Position numbers and translations under genes: made by a program. A DNA stretch of 64,000 nucleotides from Antilocapra americana (taxonomy: Eukaryota; Chordata; Mammalia; Artiodactyla; Antilocapridae), in assembly GCA_007570785.1 (NCBI GenBank), contig ML664161.1:8440352-8504351 (forward strand), read 5' to 3'. Below the pieces are notes generated by a model. It was not told where the DNA came from. It made no database searches and saw nothing but the letters and a program-made list of their open reading frames with translations. Below, one piece after another: positions 30,258 to 43,268 of this stretch (positions are counted from its first letter, which is position 1; each line of letters starts with the position of its first letter).

Positions 30258-33200
30258 GAACTGTCTAAATACAGCAGTTTTGATGTCCACTTAGAATAAA
30301 GTCTTAAGAAGAAAAAAAAAAAAAGAACCAGTTGTCATGTGACTTGACTAGCAGTCATTTGGGAATATAGCGTTGAGTACCGGCCACCCTATCCTCATTA
30401 CACAATGCTGCCTTCTGCCAAAGCCAAAGGAAGCTATCACCTTCATGGACCCCAGACTGTTAATAACGATGGCCTCTTTAAAGCACTTAGTGGATATTGC
30501 AAGGCTGAGACTGAGTTACATGTCTTACTACACACATGAAACCACATGAAGTGAAAAATATAATATTCCAGTCCAAAGTAGGGGAGGAGAAGCGAAATTA
30601 TTGTCTGGAACTCTGTTTTTCCTGTAACCTATAGTTGCTTAGCTCTCCCTGGACTACGTTCTTACCTCTTGAGCACATCTTTTCCTAATGATAGAAGAGT
30701 CACTCAGCTTTCATTCTTTCCTTGTTGATGGAAATGCTTGATGTCTTTTGAATCCTATGATACTGACAGACTATTACAGTTAAACACATGGCCCTCTGAG
30801 CATACAGAGTATTGCCTAAGAGGAGTTTGGGAAGTGTAAGACAAGCGTGTTATTGAACAAATGAATACCCTTTCTTCCCCTTTTCTGAAGTTTCATTAGT
30901 CACAGATGATTTGATAAGTATTATACACATAAGTAATGCACTCTTACAAGCTTGTCCTTAGAAGTTATAACACTTTTAATTGAGAAGCGGCAGGCTATAA
31001 AATTTACAAGTGTCATTATTAAAACATTTGGCAATAGGTTTTTCTATTAACTATAATTAGAAATAAAATTAAGAGCCCTCACTGTAATTGAATTTCTGCT
31101 TCTCTGAGCTAGAGGAATAAAATAGGAAAAGGCCATATGTTGTTTAGAGATAAGCTATGGACTGTCAAAGATAAGTTTTATATATAGTATGATTCTGCAT
31201 GTGATTATTCTATTGTCTTGAGAGATTTAGTGATTGTTGGTTGCTGTTTTTCCAAAGTTTGCATATCTTCAGAGATGTCAAGAAAAAAATGGCTAAGGAA
31301 TCCTCATATATATCTATTTGACATTTTAATCAGACACGTGGTATTCTAAATACTCTTCAAAGTTTCTTTTTTTTTCTCAGTATAAAAGTAATATATGCCC
31401 ATTTTATAATCTTTACATTTATATTTTACAAAAATAAACGGTTTTGGAGACTACAGAATTTTTTAAGTTAAAATTACCTATCATCTCCCCTTTGTACATA
31501 CACCCATTATCAACATTTTGTTATATTTTCTTTGTGTTTATTTTCCATAAAGGCTTGTTACAAAATTAACACTATACTGTACAATTTAGAATCTTATTTT
31601 TTTCACTGAACATTTATAAATTGAGTACTTTTTACCATCACTAAGTTTAAAAAATAAATTTAGTGTTGAAGAATATTCTAATTATTTACTTCTCTATGCA
31701 TTTATTAATGGCTTTTGTTTTTTCCTATGTGATACTATTGCTGTTCTTGCTATTTGCATTAATACTCTTAATACAAACATTATATATATATATATATATA
31801 TATAATTTATAGAATAAATAAAATTTACACACCAGTGTGCTTCCCTAGATTTTCTCTTGTGGTATATTTTATATGTACACTGCAACCCAGATCATCTAGG
31901 TCATTTTGGGATGCCCGGTGTCCATCATCTTTTCTGAGGATTCCATTTTATTATAATTATAGTGTGTAGTTTCAGCAAGAGGGCAGTTTGAGGCAGTGAT
32001 CTCCAAGGCAAAAGGCAGATCCTTCCTCCCTCTTCCCACCACACTTTGTTTACCCTGCAGGCCAGGTAGACTGAATCCCAAGGAATGAGGGAGTAGAGAG
32101 TGTCTGGGACTGGGCTCACTGAGCACAAGCAGTAACAGCCTCAGCAGCAGCCTTGCCTGAACCAGGGTGACCCAGTCAGAGACAACTTCCCACTTCCTGA
32201 TTTGTTTGTTTTTAACCATCTGGCACTTCCTCTGTATCTGTTGGTTCCAGTCTTTCCCAGCCTTATGTAGAGTCTTTGAGCCCCTGGTGCCCTTCTCTTT
32301 GAGAAAACAAGAGTTTGTATCCATTGCTTATCTTCCTGTAGATAATCCTCACTAACACAACCTGTGTGACTTCTACGTCATTCCTTCCACCTAATGGTCT
32401 GCTTACTAGCGCTTCACTTATGTGCAAAGAATGCTAATTAACTAACCATAGTACACATGGTACTCTGGAAACAGAATGAAACAGGATGTTTTATCCTCAG
32501 TCACCTGCTTACATAAATCATTTTAGCCATCATAACAGTGACAGAATGAAAGATGAGAGGTGTGACTATCAAGGCTTAAAATTAAAATGAATTAAAAAAA
32601 AGCGCTGTCACAGTGGTTGGTACCAGAAAATCTCAAGAGAGAGTGAGGAACAGAGTGGACATTGTCACGGTATACAGAAGCTGTGTCTCTAGAGCTTCAT
32701 TTTAGCTTCCTGTAGACCATTCATACATTTCATAATTTCTCCCAACAACGGTCAGTTTGTGGGCTACCACGTGACTCTAAAAAGGGGCCACACTGATGCC
32801 TACCACCCCAGCTGAAACAGAGATAATCTTCTCAGTTACTTCTCGCCAGTCCCTTTGAAGTGTTTTCATATCCAAAGGCCCAAAAGAATCCAGTTCCCCA
32901 GCAGTCAATTAAGTAAGTTTAAAAACATGTTTAAAATATTTTTATACCTTCAGTGTTTATGTGTTTTTAAAACTGCATTCATTTTCATGAATTTGTACAT
33001 TTACACATAGTATCATGATTATTAAATGAGAAAACATGCATGATCATTTAAAAGAGTGAATATTTGGTTAGCACAATTGTATGTCAATGGTTGCTACAAT
33101 TGTATTAAAGTAACTATAAAAAACAACAAAAATCAGTTTCCAAAAAAAATCTGTAAATTGCACAGTGAAAAAAATTATGTCAAGGAGGTATTGCTCTAGG

Positions 33201-33289
33201 AACACATAATAAAGAAAAACTAACTTTCAAAGCTAATGTGTTTTATACAAACATCTATGTATTTTTAGCTTTTAAACTTAATATCAAGT
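30258..33289. other. Long unique AT-rich stretch
   Basis: About 3 kb with no recognised repeat other than a (TA)n microsatellite (31780-31804) and short poly-A/T runs. The segment around 30950-31140 (taattgagaagcgg, aactataattagaaat, ctgtaattgaatttctgc) has repeated ATTA/TAAT cores. No exon is supported. Absence of repeats for this length is somewhat unusual for this window and could reflect a conserved regulatory region. Confidence 0.4.
31780..31804. repeat. (TA)n microsatellite
   Basis: About twelve uninterrupted TA units. Confidence 0.95.
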
Positions 33290-34260
33290 ATAAGCTTTCA
33301 TTCATTCATACATTATAAAAACTATTATGTTGCAGGTACTGTTTTAGTAGAGGGTTTTTATGTTAAGTTAAAAAGAGGATACTATATGAATAAAGCAAGT
33401 GAAACCTCTGTTTTCCTATAGGAGCACAAACTGAAATATGTAGGAGATGAAAGGTACTATGAAGAAATATAAACCTGGATAAAGGAAAAGATAAAGACTT
33501 CCAGGATGAGATTGAGGGAAGCTGACAGAGAAGGCTTCTCTGATTGGGTGACCCCAGAGCAGAAGAAAAGGAGCAAAGCTTGCAGCAGATGTCTGGAAGA
33601 AGAGCATCCAGGCAGAGGGTCTAGGTTATATGAAGGCCATGAGGTAGAAACGTATTCGGTGTTTTCAGTGATGAGTGAGGAAACAAAGGTGAATCGAATG
33701 GTGTGAGCAGGGTTGAGTAAAGTGATAGAAAATGTAGTCAGAGGGGTGACCAGCAGCAAGTTCTTAAGAGGAAGAAGCTTGAATTGAATGTTTTGTTTTG
33801 CTTTTTATTTATTGAAGTACAGTTGATTGACAATGTGGTGTTAGTCTCAAGTATACAACACAGTGATGTTTTTTCAGATTCTTTTCCTAAATAGGTTATT
33901 ACAAGACATTGAGTATAGTTCCTGTGCTATACAGGTCTTTGTTGGTTATCTATTTTATACATAGTAATGTGTATGTGCTGAATTTTAACTTAATTGACTT
34001 TGGAAAGCTTAAGACAGAAGAGTGACATAATCAGACTTTTGTTCTAGAAGGACCACACTGACTGCTATCTTGAGACTAGCCTGCACGGGGGTGAGGGTAG
34101 AAGCATGAAGACCAAGAAACAGTCCAAGGAAAGACAGAATGGAGTGAGAGTCATGGCAGTGTTTGAAGTGGTCAGATTCTGCACCTGAGTATAGATGGGA
34201 AAGGAACCAGTATTCAGGAAAATCAAATGTTCAGGAGATGCCTTCCTCATCAAGGGCATT
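33290..34260 (-). mobile_element. L2 relic, antisense, split by an L1 3' end
   Basis: ctttcattcattcatac, ttgcaggtactgttttag, gacagagaaggcttctctga, gaagagcatccaggcagagg and ggtctaggttatatgaaggc follow the antisense L2 order; after the L1 fragment (33790-33990) it goes on with gaagagtgacataatcagac and ggaccacactgactgct. Old and diverged. Confidence 0.65.
33790..33990 (-). mobile_element. Artiodactyl L1 3' end, antisense, inside L2
   Basis: tttatttattgaagtacag, ttgattgacaatgtggtg, tattacaagacattgagta and gttcctgtgctatacagg are the antisense L1 3' UTR seen also at 34.4 and 61.1 kb. Only the terminal ~200 bases inserted. Confidence 0.85.
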
Positions 34261-34362
34261 AGTTATTTCTTGACCATATAGACATCCTTGGTAGATAAAT
34301 TCTTGACAGCATCAGTGGAGCCCAATTAGTAGCATTACTGCTGCATTTTTTTCATGTTCATT

Positions 34363-34517
34363 TTTTAAAAACTTTATTAGAATATAGTTGATTTACAATA
34401 GTATGTTAATATCAGGTGTACCACAAAGTGATTCAGATATATACATTCATATATTCATTCTTTTTCAGATTCTTTATCCATATAAGTTATTACAGAATAT
34501 TGAGTAGAGTTCCCTGA
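34363..34517 (-). mobile_element. Artiodactyl L1 3' end, antisense
   Basis: actttattagaatatagttg, atttacaatagtatgttaat, ccacaaagtgattcagatat and ttacagaatattgagtagag. Same family as the copy 570 bases upstream, and also only the last ~155 bases. Confidence 0.85.
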
Positions 34518-35599
34518 AGATTTTTTAATCTTCACCTGGGCAAATTCTCCAGTTGTTTATGATATATAAATTTGAGTTATTGTATTTTTGCCCTATAGAA
34601 CTCAGTTCTACCACCCTTAGATCAATCCCTATACCATATATATTCTCATTTCAAAACTAAAAACAAGTTTTTCCCCATCAAGTTTGACTCAGCCTTTACT
34701 TATATAAAAATACAACCAATTTAGCTTTTCACATCATAACTTCTGCCTATAGTTTCAAAAGCATGTAGCTTCAGACTCTGTTACATATTAGTATTCTTTG
34801 CATTTTCCAAGTAAAATGTTTCTACAAATCTTTGTTAGGTTTTACACTTTCTTAATTAAGTTTACATTTTGAAAGCTATGTTTGTTATACCAGCAAATGT
34901 TTTTATTTAGAATAAAAGAATAGAAATAGAAGGACATATTATGAAAGTTTTCTTTAATGATAATAGAATGGCACAACTCCCCAGGAGGAGAGCCATTTGG
35001 GTCCCTGGTTGTGTGCCTTCTAATCTTTTAGAACCTTCAGAAAATTACAAAAGTGTTTTCTTGGCAAGAAGTTGCTAACAGCTAAGGGGTTTGGAAAGCA
35101 TTATTGTTTGCCTGCATCACTTTTCACTTTCCAGTAGAAATCTAATCATATAGACGCACTAAATTCTTGCTGATGTAGGTTTTCACACTTGTATAACCCA
35201 TCACACTAAAGGTGCATTTTCAAATTCATGCCCTACTCTAGTTTGTAAGCCAGTTAAGACTCCCCACCCTCACACCGGATATACCAGAAAGATCTCTCAG
35301 AACCTCTCAGCTTCAGATGAGCTCTAAATGTTTCAAGGAGGCAGAACCCTCTGCAAGAACAAAGGGAAACAAAAAGAAAAAAACAGATATTTTACACACA
35401 CACACATATACATATATTATTCCTTTAGTGGGGCAATCTATTTGACTTACATACTCACTTTGAATTATAGACCCTCTGCCCAAAGATGTGACTCCACTAT
35501 CCTTTCAAAAGCAAAAATTCAGGAAACAAATTTCAGAATTATCCATCCTTAACATTAAAATACAATGAAAAAATACCCCTGCATATCATCAAAAATACT
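34518..35599. other. Unique stretch
   Basis: AT-rich and without recognised repeats except a short (CA)n/(TA)n tract at about 35394-35417. Confidence 0.4.
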
Positions 35600-35691
35600 T
35601 TGTTATTCTTTTTTTTTTTCTCCCTTTTATTGTTTTTGTCATACAATGCCATGATATCACCATGGGTTTACATATGCTTCCCCTCCAGAAA

Positions 35692-35725
35692 CCCCTCCCT
35701 CCCCCCTCCCTCCTCCCTCCACCCC
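35692..35725 (-). other. G-quadruplex-prone tract in L1 3' UTR
   Basis: On minus this is a purine tract with at least five runs of three or more G separated by one or two A or T residues (plus: cccctccctcccccctccct and on). G-rich tracts in the 3' UTR are a known feature of mammalian L1. Confidence 0.7.
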
Positions 35726-35919
35726 GGGAAATCTCGATGCACCAGCCCCGAGAATCAATCCTGGGCTGGCGATTGATTAGACATATGATAATTAACATGT
35801 TTCAATGCCATTCTCCCATATCATCCCACCCTTTCCCTCATCCTCAGAGTCCACGAGTCTATTCTATACATCTGCGTTCCTTTTGCTGTCTCGCATGTTG
35901 GGTTCTCGTTACTGTCTTT

Positions 35920-36484
35920 CTAAATTCCATATATATGTGTTAATATACTGTATTGTTGTTTTTGCTTCTGGCTTACTTCACTCTGGATAATGGGCTCCAG
36001 TTCGGTCCATCTGAGTAGAATTGATTCAAATGAATTTTTTTTTAATGCTGAGTAATATTCCATTGTGTATATGTACCACAGCTTTCTTATCCATTCGTCA
36101 GTTGATGGGCATCTAGGTTGCTTCCATGTCCTGGCTATTGTAAACAATGCAGCGATGAACATTGGGGTACACGTGGCTCTTTCAATTCTGGTTTCCTCGG
36201 TGTATATACCCAGGAGTGGGATTGCTGGGTCATATGGCAGGTCTATTTGCAGCTTTTTATGGAACCTCCACACTGTTTTCCATAGTGGCTGTACTAGTTT
36301 GCATTCCCACCAACAGCGTTAAGAGGGTTCCCTTTTCTCCACATCCTCTCCAGCATTTATTGCTTGTAGATTTCTGGATTATAGCCATTTTGACTGGTGT
36401 AAAGTGATACCTCATTGTGGTTTTGATTTGCATTTCTCTGATAATGAGTGATGTTGAACATCTTTTCATGTGTTTGTTAGCCAT
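35920..36484 (-). pseudogene. L1 ORF2 C-terminal fragments
   Basis: Two overlapping open pieces: 36257-36484 ([31 protein letters not shown]) and 35920-36273 ([48 protein letters not shown]). They are the end of ORF2 behind the reverse transcriptase. A frameshift near 36260 separates them. The endonuclease and RT parts were never inserted. Confidence 0.92.
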
Positions 36485-36610
36485 TTTTATGTCTTCTTTG
36501 GAGAAATGTCTGTTAAGTTCTTTGGCCCACTTTTTGATTGGGTGGTTTATTTTTCTAGAATGGAGCTGCAGGAGTTGCTTGTATATTTTTGAGATTAATT
36601 GTTATTCTTT

Positions 36611-39600
36611 ACTCATCTTATATTCACACTGCACATGTCCACAAGCTCCAAAACCCTTAGGACCAGGTGAATTTAGGATATTCAGAATTTTATGAATTTT
36701 CAAAATTCATATAGTACGTATTATATAATACCCCCAGAGAGGCTTGGAGCAGCACCCTATAATTAAATACCCTCATATTTCCACAGCAAAAGGCATGAAT
36801 AGGCACAGTGTATGGAAAAATAAAACTGTAAACAGCATTGAATCAATTCAGGTCAGATTTTCCCGCCACATGAGTTAGGAACAAAACTTGGTTTTGAGAA
36901 CTTTTTGGATTTTAGAATTTTGTATAGGGCATCATAGACTTGGATTAAAACAGAACGGAGCAGACCCTGGAGACAAGGAAGAATACTTTAGAACTCTTTC
37001 CCTGCCCCTTCCATATCATTCAATATCTTAGAGAACAATATATATTTTTTCCAACTAATCAGATGTGTTGCATTTTTATATTTTTAACAATTGTATTTAT
37101 TAAGTAGACTCAAAACCCATTTGAAAGTTATTTGAGGGAAGATTTTTTTAAATGAATTAGGAATGTCTATTTCCAAGCTTTTAAGGTGGGCAGAGGTGAG
37201 AATTTTTATAGTTGATTCACATTTTCAAAAGTCAATCAGCTAAGGAAGTACTTCCAAAGGTCTCGGCTGTCATGCCCTTCACCGTGGCCCAAGTTGCCTT
37301 GAAAAGTAGAAACTCTCCCACTTGTTATTAAAGTGACACTTTTATCTTGAAGAAGCAGTAGTAATTTGAAATTCTGATCTACTATCACAGAATTTATAAA
37401 CACTTGTTATCACAGAAAAGACAAAGGATGGAACACTAATACTTTTAGAAAATAAAATGTGTCATTCCTTTAAACTTGACAGTTCTAAAATGTTCTCAGC
37501 CATGATAAAACCAATAAAACACCAACCTTCTTTTGATACAAAATGTTTATATCATTACTCATCATCCCTACCAAGAACAATGAATAGTTTCTATAGTTTA
37601 AAGGTCTGATTTTTATATCATTATCTATATCAGTAACATCTTGTAGCAGTTTGTACACTTTAAGCTTCATCTTTGCTGCATGAACGTCTTGCTTCTGAAT
37701 GATGCAATGAATAAATTTAAAGTTATCTCTGCATTTTTAGCCCAGAATCCAAATTTTATTCAAGTCAAAGCAACTCTTCCATCAGCGGTTACATTGTTAC
37801 AATTTTTCCATAAGACATTGTTTTTCTTACCGAATTCATGTATGCTGGGAATATATTTTGTCCTTCAGTACATCTTTATTCAGTAGCTTTCAGCTCCCTC
37901 AAAGCAACATATCCTTTTTATTGTTGTAACAATATTGTACATTGTTACAATGTATCTAACAACTGGATTTACTGTAACATCCTATTTATTATCTTGCGAT
38001 GGAACTGATTCATAATTTCACAAAATACAAATATGTATTGACAATAAAGGAGAAATAAGAAGAAATACATGATAAAAAGTAGAATAGCTCTCAAACTGTA
38101 AAATTCTCAAACAAACTACACTGGAAGTCATAAGAGGGATAGATGCTTTTATTCCCTATAATGAACACAGGTTTTTTAAAGACAAAGTTTGATCTAAGTA
38201 TTCTCAAGTTTCAACATGCTTGTAAGTCACCTGTGGCTTATGTTAAACTGTAGATTCTGATCTCACGTGTCCGGAGCAGGCAGCTCTAGCAAAACTGATT
38301 CTATTGCTGCTGGCCTCCTTAAAGCCCGACACCTAGTAGAGAGAGTTAACACCATTGTTTTATATTGGAATTTGAATACATCAGTTAAATTGTCAGCTGA
38401 AAGGTGTCGCCATGAGTGACTTGATTTTTTCCAACGGCTCAAATCAACTCAGGTCAGATTTTGTTATCAAGTGAGTTATGAACTATCTATTTGTGATTGT
38501 TGAATGAGCAAGAGTTGTTTATGAAAAACTTTTAGCTAAGTTCCAAAGGATATTTCCTCTCAATTTGTACACTAGTCACATTCACCAAAAATGCAGTCTA
38601 TGTGAAAAGTATGCAAGCAGTATTTTGAATTTATGTGTAAAACAGAGTTAAGTCCTAGACTCAGATTTCTCACTAATGTGACTGTCCCGTAAGACCTTCA
38701 GAGGTTGTGTGGAATCAAAGACAATCATTCATTGTACAAGACAGTTCCACAAATAGCAGACCTCTAGCATCCCCGGCCTCCACTCACTAAACGTCATTCG
38801 GTAGCCTCCAGTGACCGTGTTGATCAAAAATGCACCCCATTTCCAAAATGTTCCAATAGGACAGTATGACCTCTGCTGATTGCCAGTGCTTAAGTGAAAC
38901 ACAAAAACTACTTCTAGCATTTAATTAAAACAGAATCCAGCATAGACCCAGACACTGTAGAAACATTCATTCTTTCTTCCAGCTGCATAGCAAAGCTCCC
39001 ATGATGAGAAGCTTGTTCTAACAGTTGTTTTTCTAATTTTTGCACAGTGTGATTTATGCATTTTTCACTATTATTTGCTGGTGTGTTGTTGCCATACTGT
39101 TTCCTTCACATTATTTTAATTATTTTTACTGGAAGAAAAGTAAAGAAGGATACCTGTGTCAACCAAAATATTTTATTAAACTTAATTTCCTTCTTATTTT
39201 AAAAAATAAAAATAATAAAAAATTTTATTATTTCCCCTCCACTCTGCAGAGAATTGTAGGAGCAGTTATTTCCTCTGAGGTATTCAATTTAATGTTTGAG
39301 CTTACAAATTCTGATTTGCAGAAACTAAACAGAAAGAAATCCTAATCAGAGTGTATCTTACATTTTTCTGTTGGTTGGTCACTACAAAATAATTTCTACA
39401 GACTTGAACACTATGAAAATAGTTGATTAATACATAACATATACAAACCGAGGAATCTTTTCTCATAACTTTGTTTATGAATTCAGAACTTAAAAAAATT
39501 CTATTAGGCTAGCACTTCAGAAAGATTGACTTTTATAATGAATATGGAAAACAGTTGAAGTTTGATAGTTGTAAATGAGGAATGTATTACCTTTTTTTCC

Positions 39601-40251
39601 TTTTTCCCCCTTTTGGGTTTTGTTTTCATATAATTTATCTAACTGTATACCAATTACAAGCATATGAATAGTAAACAATGTAATTTTATAGTTTTACACA
39701 AATTACATGTATGTCACTAAAATTTGTGTACAAATATTGAAGACAGAATGAATGAGTTAAAATCTGTTCAAGGAAACAGGGGAAAAGAAAGGCTGAATCT
39801 TAGATTCTCTAAATTGAGAAATTGTACACTTGTGGGAAATATATGAGCCAAAAAAGAGGGGATGTGATTAAAAAGAGAGTTGACTTTTAAAGTGACAGCT
39901 GTTTTTAGGAATAAAGTGTAAATTACCTGGCTAGACAGAGACTGTATAATGTCTTCCTGTCACAGGTGGCGAAACTGTGGCCCATGAGCAAGACAGAATG
40001 GCGACATAACTGCAGTTCTCCTTTTGATAAGAGGACCTCAGCATTCTGCGTCACTTGTGGACCACAGTTCTGTCATCTGTGACAAGAAAACAAATGCTTG
40101 ATTTGCCTTCCTCACAATTTCTTTGCAATTAAAAAAAAAATCCGCTACTCAGGATTTAATTTTGACCCACAAGAAAGAACTGGTTGGCAATTTAAGAATG
40201 AGGAAAATCTTGGCAGAAGATGTCTCATGTCTATTAATTTCAGTTTCTCAA
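36611..40251. other. Long unique AT-rich stretch
   Basis: About 3.6 kb without a recognised repeat. Contains a SOX-motif palindrome (37924-37950), short A and T runs, and an AT-rich patch near 39197-39230. ORFs are at most 101 residues (39040-39345) with no motif. Could be intron or intergenic DNA. Confidence 0.45.
37924..37950. repeat. Perfect 10-bp inverted repeat with SOX-type cores
   Basis: ttgtaacaat (37924-37933) and attgttacaa (37941-37950) are exact reverse complements around attgtac. The arms carry AACAAT and ATTGTT, the SOX core in opposite orientations, and the inner acaatattgt is itself a palindrome. cattgttacaat recurs at 37792-37803. SOX binding is inference. Confidence 0.8.
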
Positions 40252-40613
40252 ATTATGATAAAATGCATATCACATCAAATGTATCATCTTAACTATCTTA
40301 GTGTGCACTTCAGTGGTATTAAATGCAATCATGTCATTGTGAAACCTCTCCACCATACATCCAAATAACTCTTTTAATCTTGCAAAACTGAAAATCTAGA
40401 CCTATTAAACAACAACTCTCCTTTCTTTCCTTTTCCCAGCCCCTTACAACCATCATTTCCTTTTCCAATTTTGTGATTTTTTATTGCTCTAAGTATTTGA
40501 TATAAGTGGAATAACACAGCATTTTGTCTTTTAGTGTCTGGCTTATTTCAGTTAGCATAATGTTCTTTAAGTTCATCCATATTGTAACATATTGCAGAAT
40601 TTCCTTCCTATTT

Positions 40614-40797
40614 AATAAATAACTAATGAGAAACAACTGTGTAGCACAGGGAAATCTATTCAATGCCTTGTGGTGACAGAACATTGAGGGAGAAAATCCA
40701 AAGAAGAAGGGATAAATCAAAATATGTGACTGATTCACCTTGCTGTACAGCAGAAACTAACATAACATTGTAAAGCAAATATACTCCAACAAGAAAA
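40614..40797 (+). mobile_element. Artiodactyl L1 3' end inside the old L1, with TSD
   Basis: gtgtagcacagggaaatct, gattcaccttgctgtacagc and actaacataacattgtaaag form a sense L1 3' end. Flanks aatttccttcctattt (40598-40613) and aatttccttcttattt (40798-40813) match at 15 of 16. It is opposite in orientation to its host. Confidence 0.92.
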
Positions 40798-40837
40798 AAT
40801 TTCCTTCTTATTTCAGACTGAATAATATTCCACTGTA

Positions 40838-41071
40838 GGTTTCCCTCTTGGCTCAGTGGTAAAGAATTTGCCTGCCAATGCAGGAGATGTGGGAGACATG
40901 GGTTCAATCCCTGGGTTGGGAAGAATCCCTGAAGAAGGAAATGGCAGCCCATTTGGCAAAATGACAACTCCAATATTTTTGATGGGAAATTCTATGGACA
41001 GAGGAGCAGGATGGGCTAAAGTCCACGGGGTTGCAAAGAGTTAGACACGACTTACCGACTAAATAGCAATG
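40838..41071 (+). mobile_element. Bov-tA SINE inside the old L1
   Basis: ggtttccctcttggctcag through caaagagttagacacgac. Flanks atattccactgta (40825-40837) and acattctactcta (41072-41084) match at 10 of 13, probably a decayed TSD; the L1 target is its conserved attccactgta block. The middle (ttggcaaaatgacaactcc) is rearranged. Confidence 0.9.
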
Positions 41072-41258
41072 ACATTCTACTCTATGCACATACCACATTT
41101 TGCTTATCCATTCACCAGTCAACGTACACTTGGATTGCTCCACATTTTAGCTATTGTGAATAATGCTGCTATGAACATGGGTGTACAAATATCTCTTTGT
41201 GACCCTTTTTCCAATTCTCTGTGTACATACCCAGAAATGGAATTTCTGGATCATATGC

Positions 41259-41476
41259 TTTGCTGTGCTGTTCTTAGTCACTCAGTCATGTCTGACTATG
41301 TGATCCCATGGGCTATAGCCCTCTAGGCACCTCTGTCCATGGGGATTCTCCAGGCAGGAATAGAGGAGTGGGTTGCCATGCCCTCCTCCAGGAGATCTTC
41401 CCAACCCAGGGATCAAACCCAGGTCTCCCGCATTGCAGGCAGATTCTTTACCATCTGAGCCACAAGGGAAGCCCTC
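41259..41476 (-). mobile_element. Bov-tA SINE inside the old L1
   Basis: Antisense Bov-tA (tgatcccatgggctatagcc, ggaatagaggagtgggttg, tttaccatctgagccacaag). The L1 reads gatcatatg before and atcatacgataattc after it, so atcatatg/atcatacg is probably the TSD. Confidence 0.92.
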
Positions 41477-41622
41477 TTTATCATACGATAATTCTATTTT
41501 TAATTTTTTGAGGCAATCTTAATGTTTTCCACAGCGGTTATACTACTTTACGTTCCCATCAACAGTAGACAGGGTTCCAGTTTCTCCACATTCTCGTTAA
41601 CACTTGTTATTTTCTGGGTTTG

Positions 41623-41640
41623 TTTTTTTTTTTTTTTTTT
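41623..41640. repeat. Poly-T run
   Basis: A run of about 18 T within the old L1. Confidence 0.85.
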
Positions 41641-43063
41641 GAAGAAGCCATCCTAATGGCTGTGGGTTGGTATCTATCTCACTGTAGTTTTGATTTGCAT
41701 TTCCCTAATGGTTAGTGGTGCTGAGCATCTTTTCATGTGCTTATTGGCCACTTGCATATCCTCTTTGGAGAAAGGTTTACTGAAATTCTTTATTCAAGTT
41801 TTAATGGGCTGGTTGTTTTTTTGTTGTTGAGCTTTAAAAGTCCTTTATATAGCCTGGATGTTAATCCCTCATAAAATACATGATTTGCAAATAATTTCTC
41901 CCATTCCATGGGTTACCTTTTTACTCCATGGATAGTGTCTTTCAAAGTGCAACTCTTTTTTAATTTTTAGAAAGTCGAGTTTGCCCATTTTTGCTTTTGT
42001 TATCTGTACCTTCAGTGTCATATCCAAGAAATCATCACCAAATCCAATGTTATGAAGCTTTTATCCTATTTATTCTCCCAAGAGTTTCACTGTTTCAAGT
42101 CTTTATGATCCTGAATTCATTTTTGCATGTTTTATTAGGTAAGGGTCCAATTTCGTTTGTTAGCATGTGAATATCCAGTTATCCCAGCTAGATTTGTTGA
42201 AGAGATCATCCTCTCCCCAATAAATGGTCTTGCCATATTTTTCAAAAATCATTTGACCATTTATGTGAGGGTTCATTTCTGGGCTCTCTATACTATTCTG
42301 TTGTTCTCTATGTCTGTCTGTGTGCCAATACCACACGATTTATTTATTGTAGCTTTTTACAGTCAGTTCTGAACATAGGAAGTGTAAGTTCTCCAGTTCT
42401 GGTTTCTTCAAGATTGTTTTGGTTATTTAGGGCCCCTTGAGATTTCACATGAATTTTAGGATTCGTTGTTCTATTTCCAAAAAAAATCATTATTGGGATT
42501 TTGATAGGGATTGCATTACATCACTTTGGGTAGTTATGATATTTTAATAATATTAAGTCTTCCAAAACATGTCTTTCCATTTATTTATATCTTCTTTAAT
42601 TTTTCCCAGCAATGTTTTATAGTTTTCACTGTATGCTTTTACCTCTTTGGTTAAGCTAATTACCAAGTATTTTATTATTTTGATGTTATTATATGTGAAA
42701 TTATTTTCTTAATTTTCTTTTCACATTGTTCATGTATAGAAACAGCTTATTTTTTGTGTGTTGACTTAGTATCCTCTAACTTTGCTAAATATGTTCATTG
42801 GTTCTAGCAGCTTTTTTTATGGAGTCTTCAGGGTTTTCTACATATGAGATCATATCACATGCAAACAGAGATAATTTTACTTCTTTTCTAATTTGTATGC
42901 CTTTTATATCTTCTTCTTACTCAACTGTTTTGGCTAAAATTTCTGGTACAATGTTAAATAGAAATAGTGAAAGTGGGCATCCTTGCCTTGTCCCTGATCT
43001 TAGAGGTTTTCACCATTTTGTACAATGCTTGTTGTTTCATATATGAAGCATGGCTTTTCATAC

Positions 43064-43268
43064 ATGGTTGACAGGAACAACATGGGTTTGAACTGTATGG
43101 GTCACTTATGCGCACCTTTTTTTACAATAAATACATTCTATGGTCTTACATGATCCACAGTTGGTTGAGTCCATGGGTGCATAACGGCAGATGCAGAAGG
43201 TCATCTCTAAAGTTATATACAGATTTTCAGCTCTTCATGGGGTTTGTGTCCCTAACTGCCTTATTAAA
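43064..43268. mobile_element. Tigger/MER2-like DNA transposon inside the old L1
   Basis: ggttgacaggaacaacatgg, gtttgaactgtatgggtcac, ttacaataaatacattct, catgatccacagttggttg and tcatctctaaagttatatac resemble an internally deleted Tigger-type (MER2-like) element with ends near gttgac and the opposite end before agagcaa. L1 order resumes with aggttgcttccttctaat. It must be younger than its host L1. Family name is a best guess. Confidence 0.6.

Larger units (their letters stand above)
35600..36610 (-). mobile_element. Young 5'-truncated L1 with TSD, antisense
   Basis: Poly-T (the antisense poly-A tail) at 35608-35620 is followed by the L1 3' UTR and the last part of ORF2, ending near 36598. ttgttattcttt flanks it at 35600-35611 and 36599-36610 with no mismatch, though the last bases of the left copy merge with the tail. 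The exact TSD, clean tail and well-kept ORF2 fragments indicate the most recent L1 insertion in the window. Confidence 0.92.
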
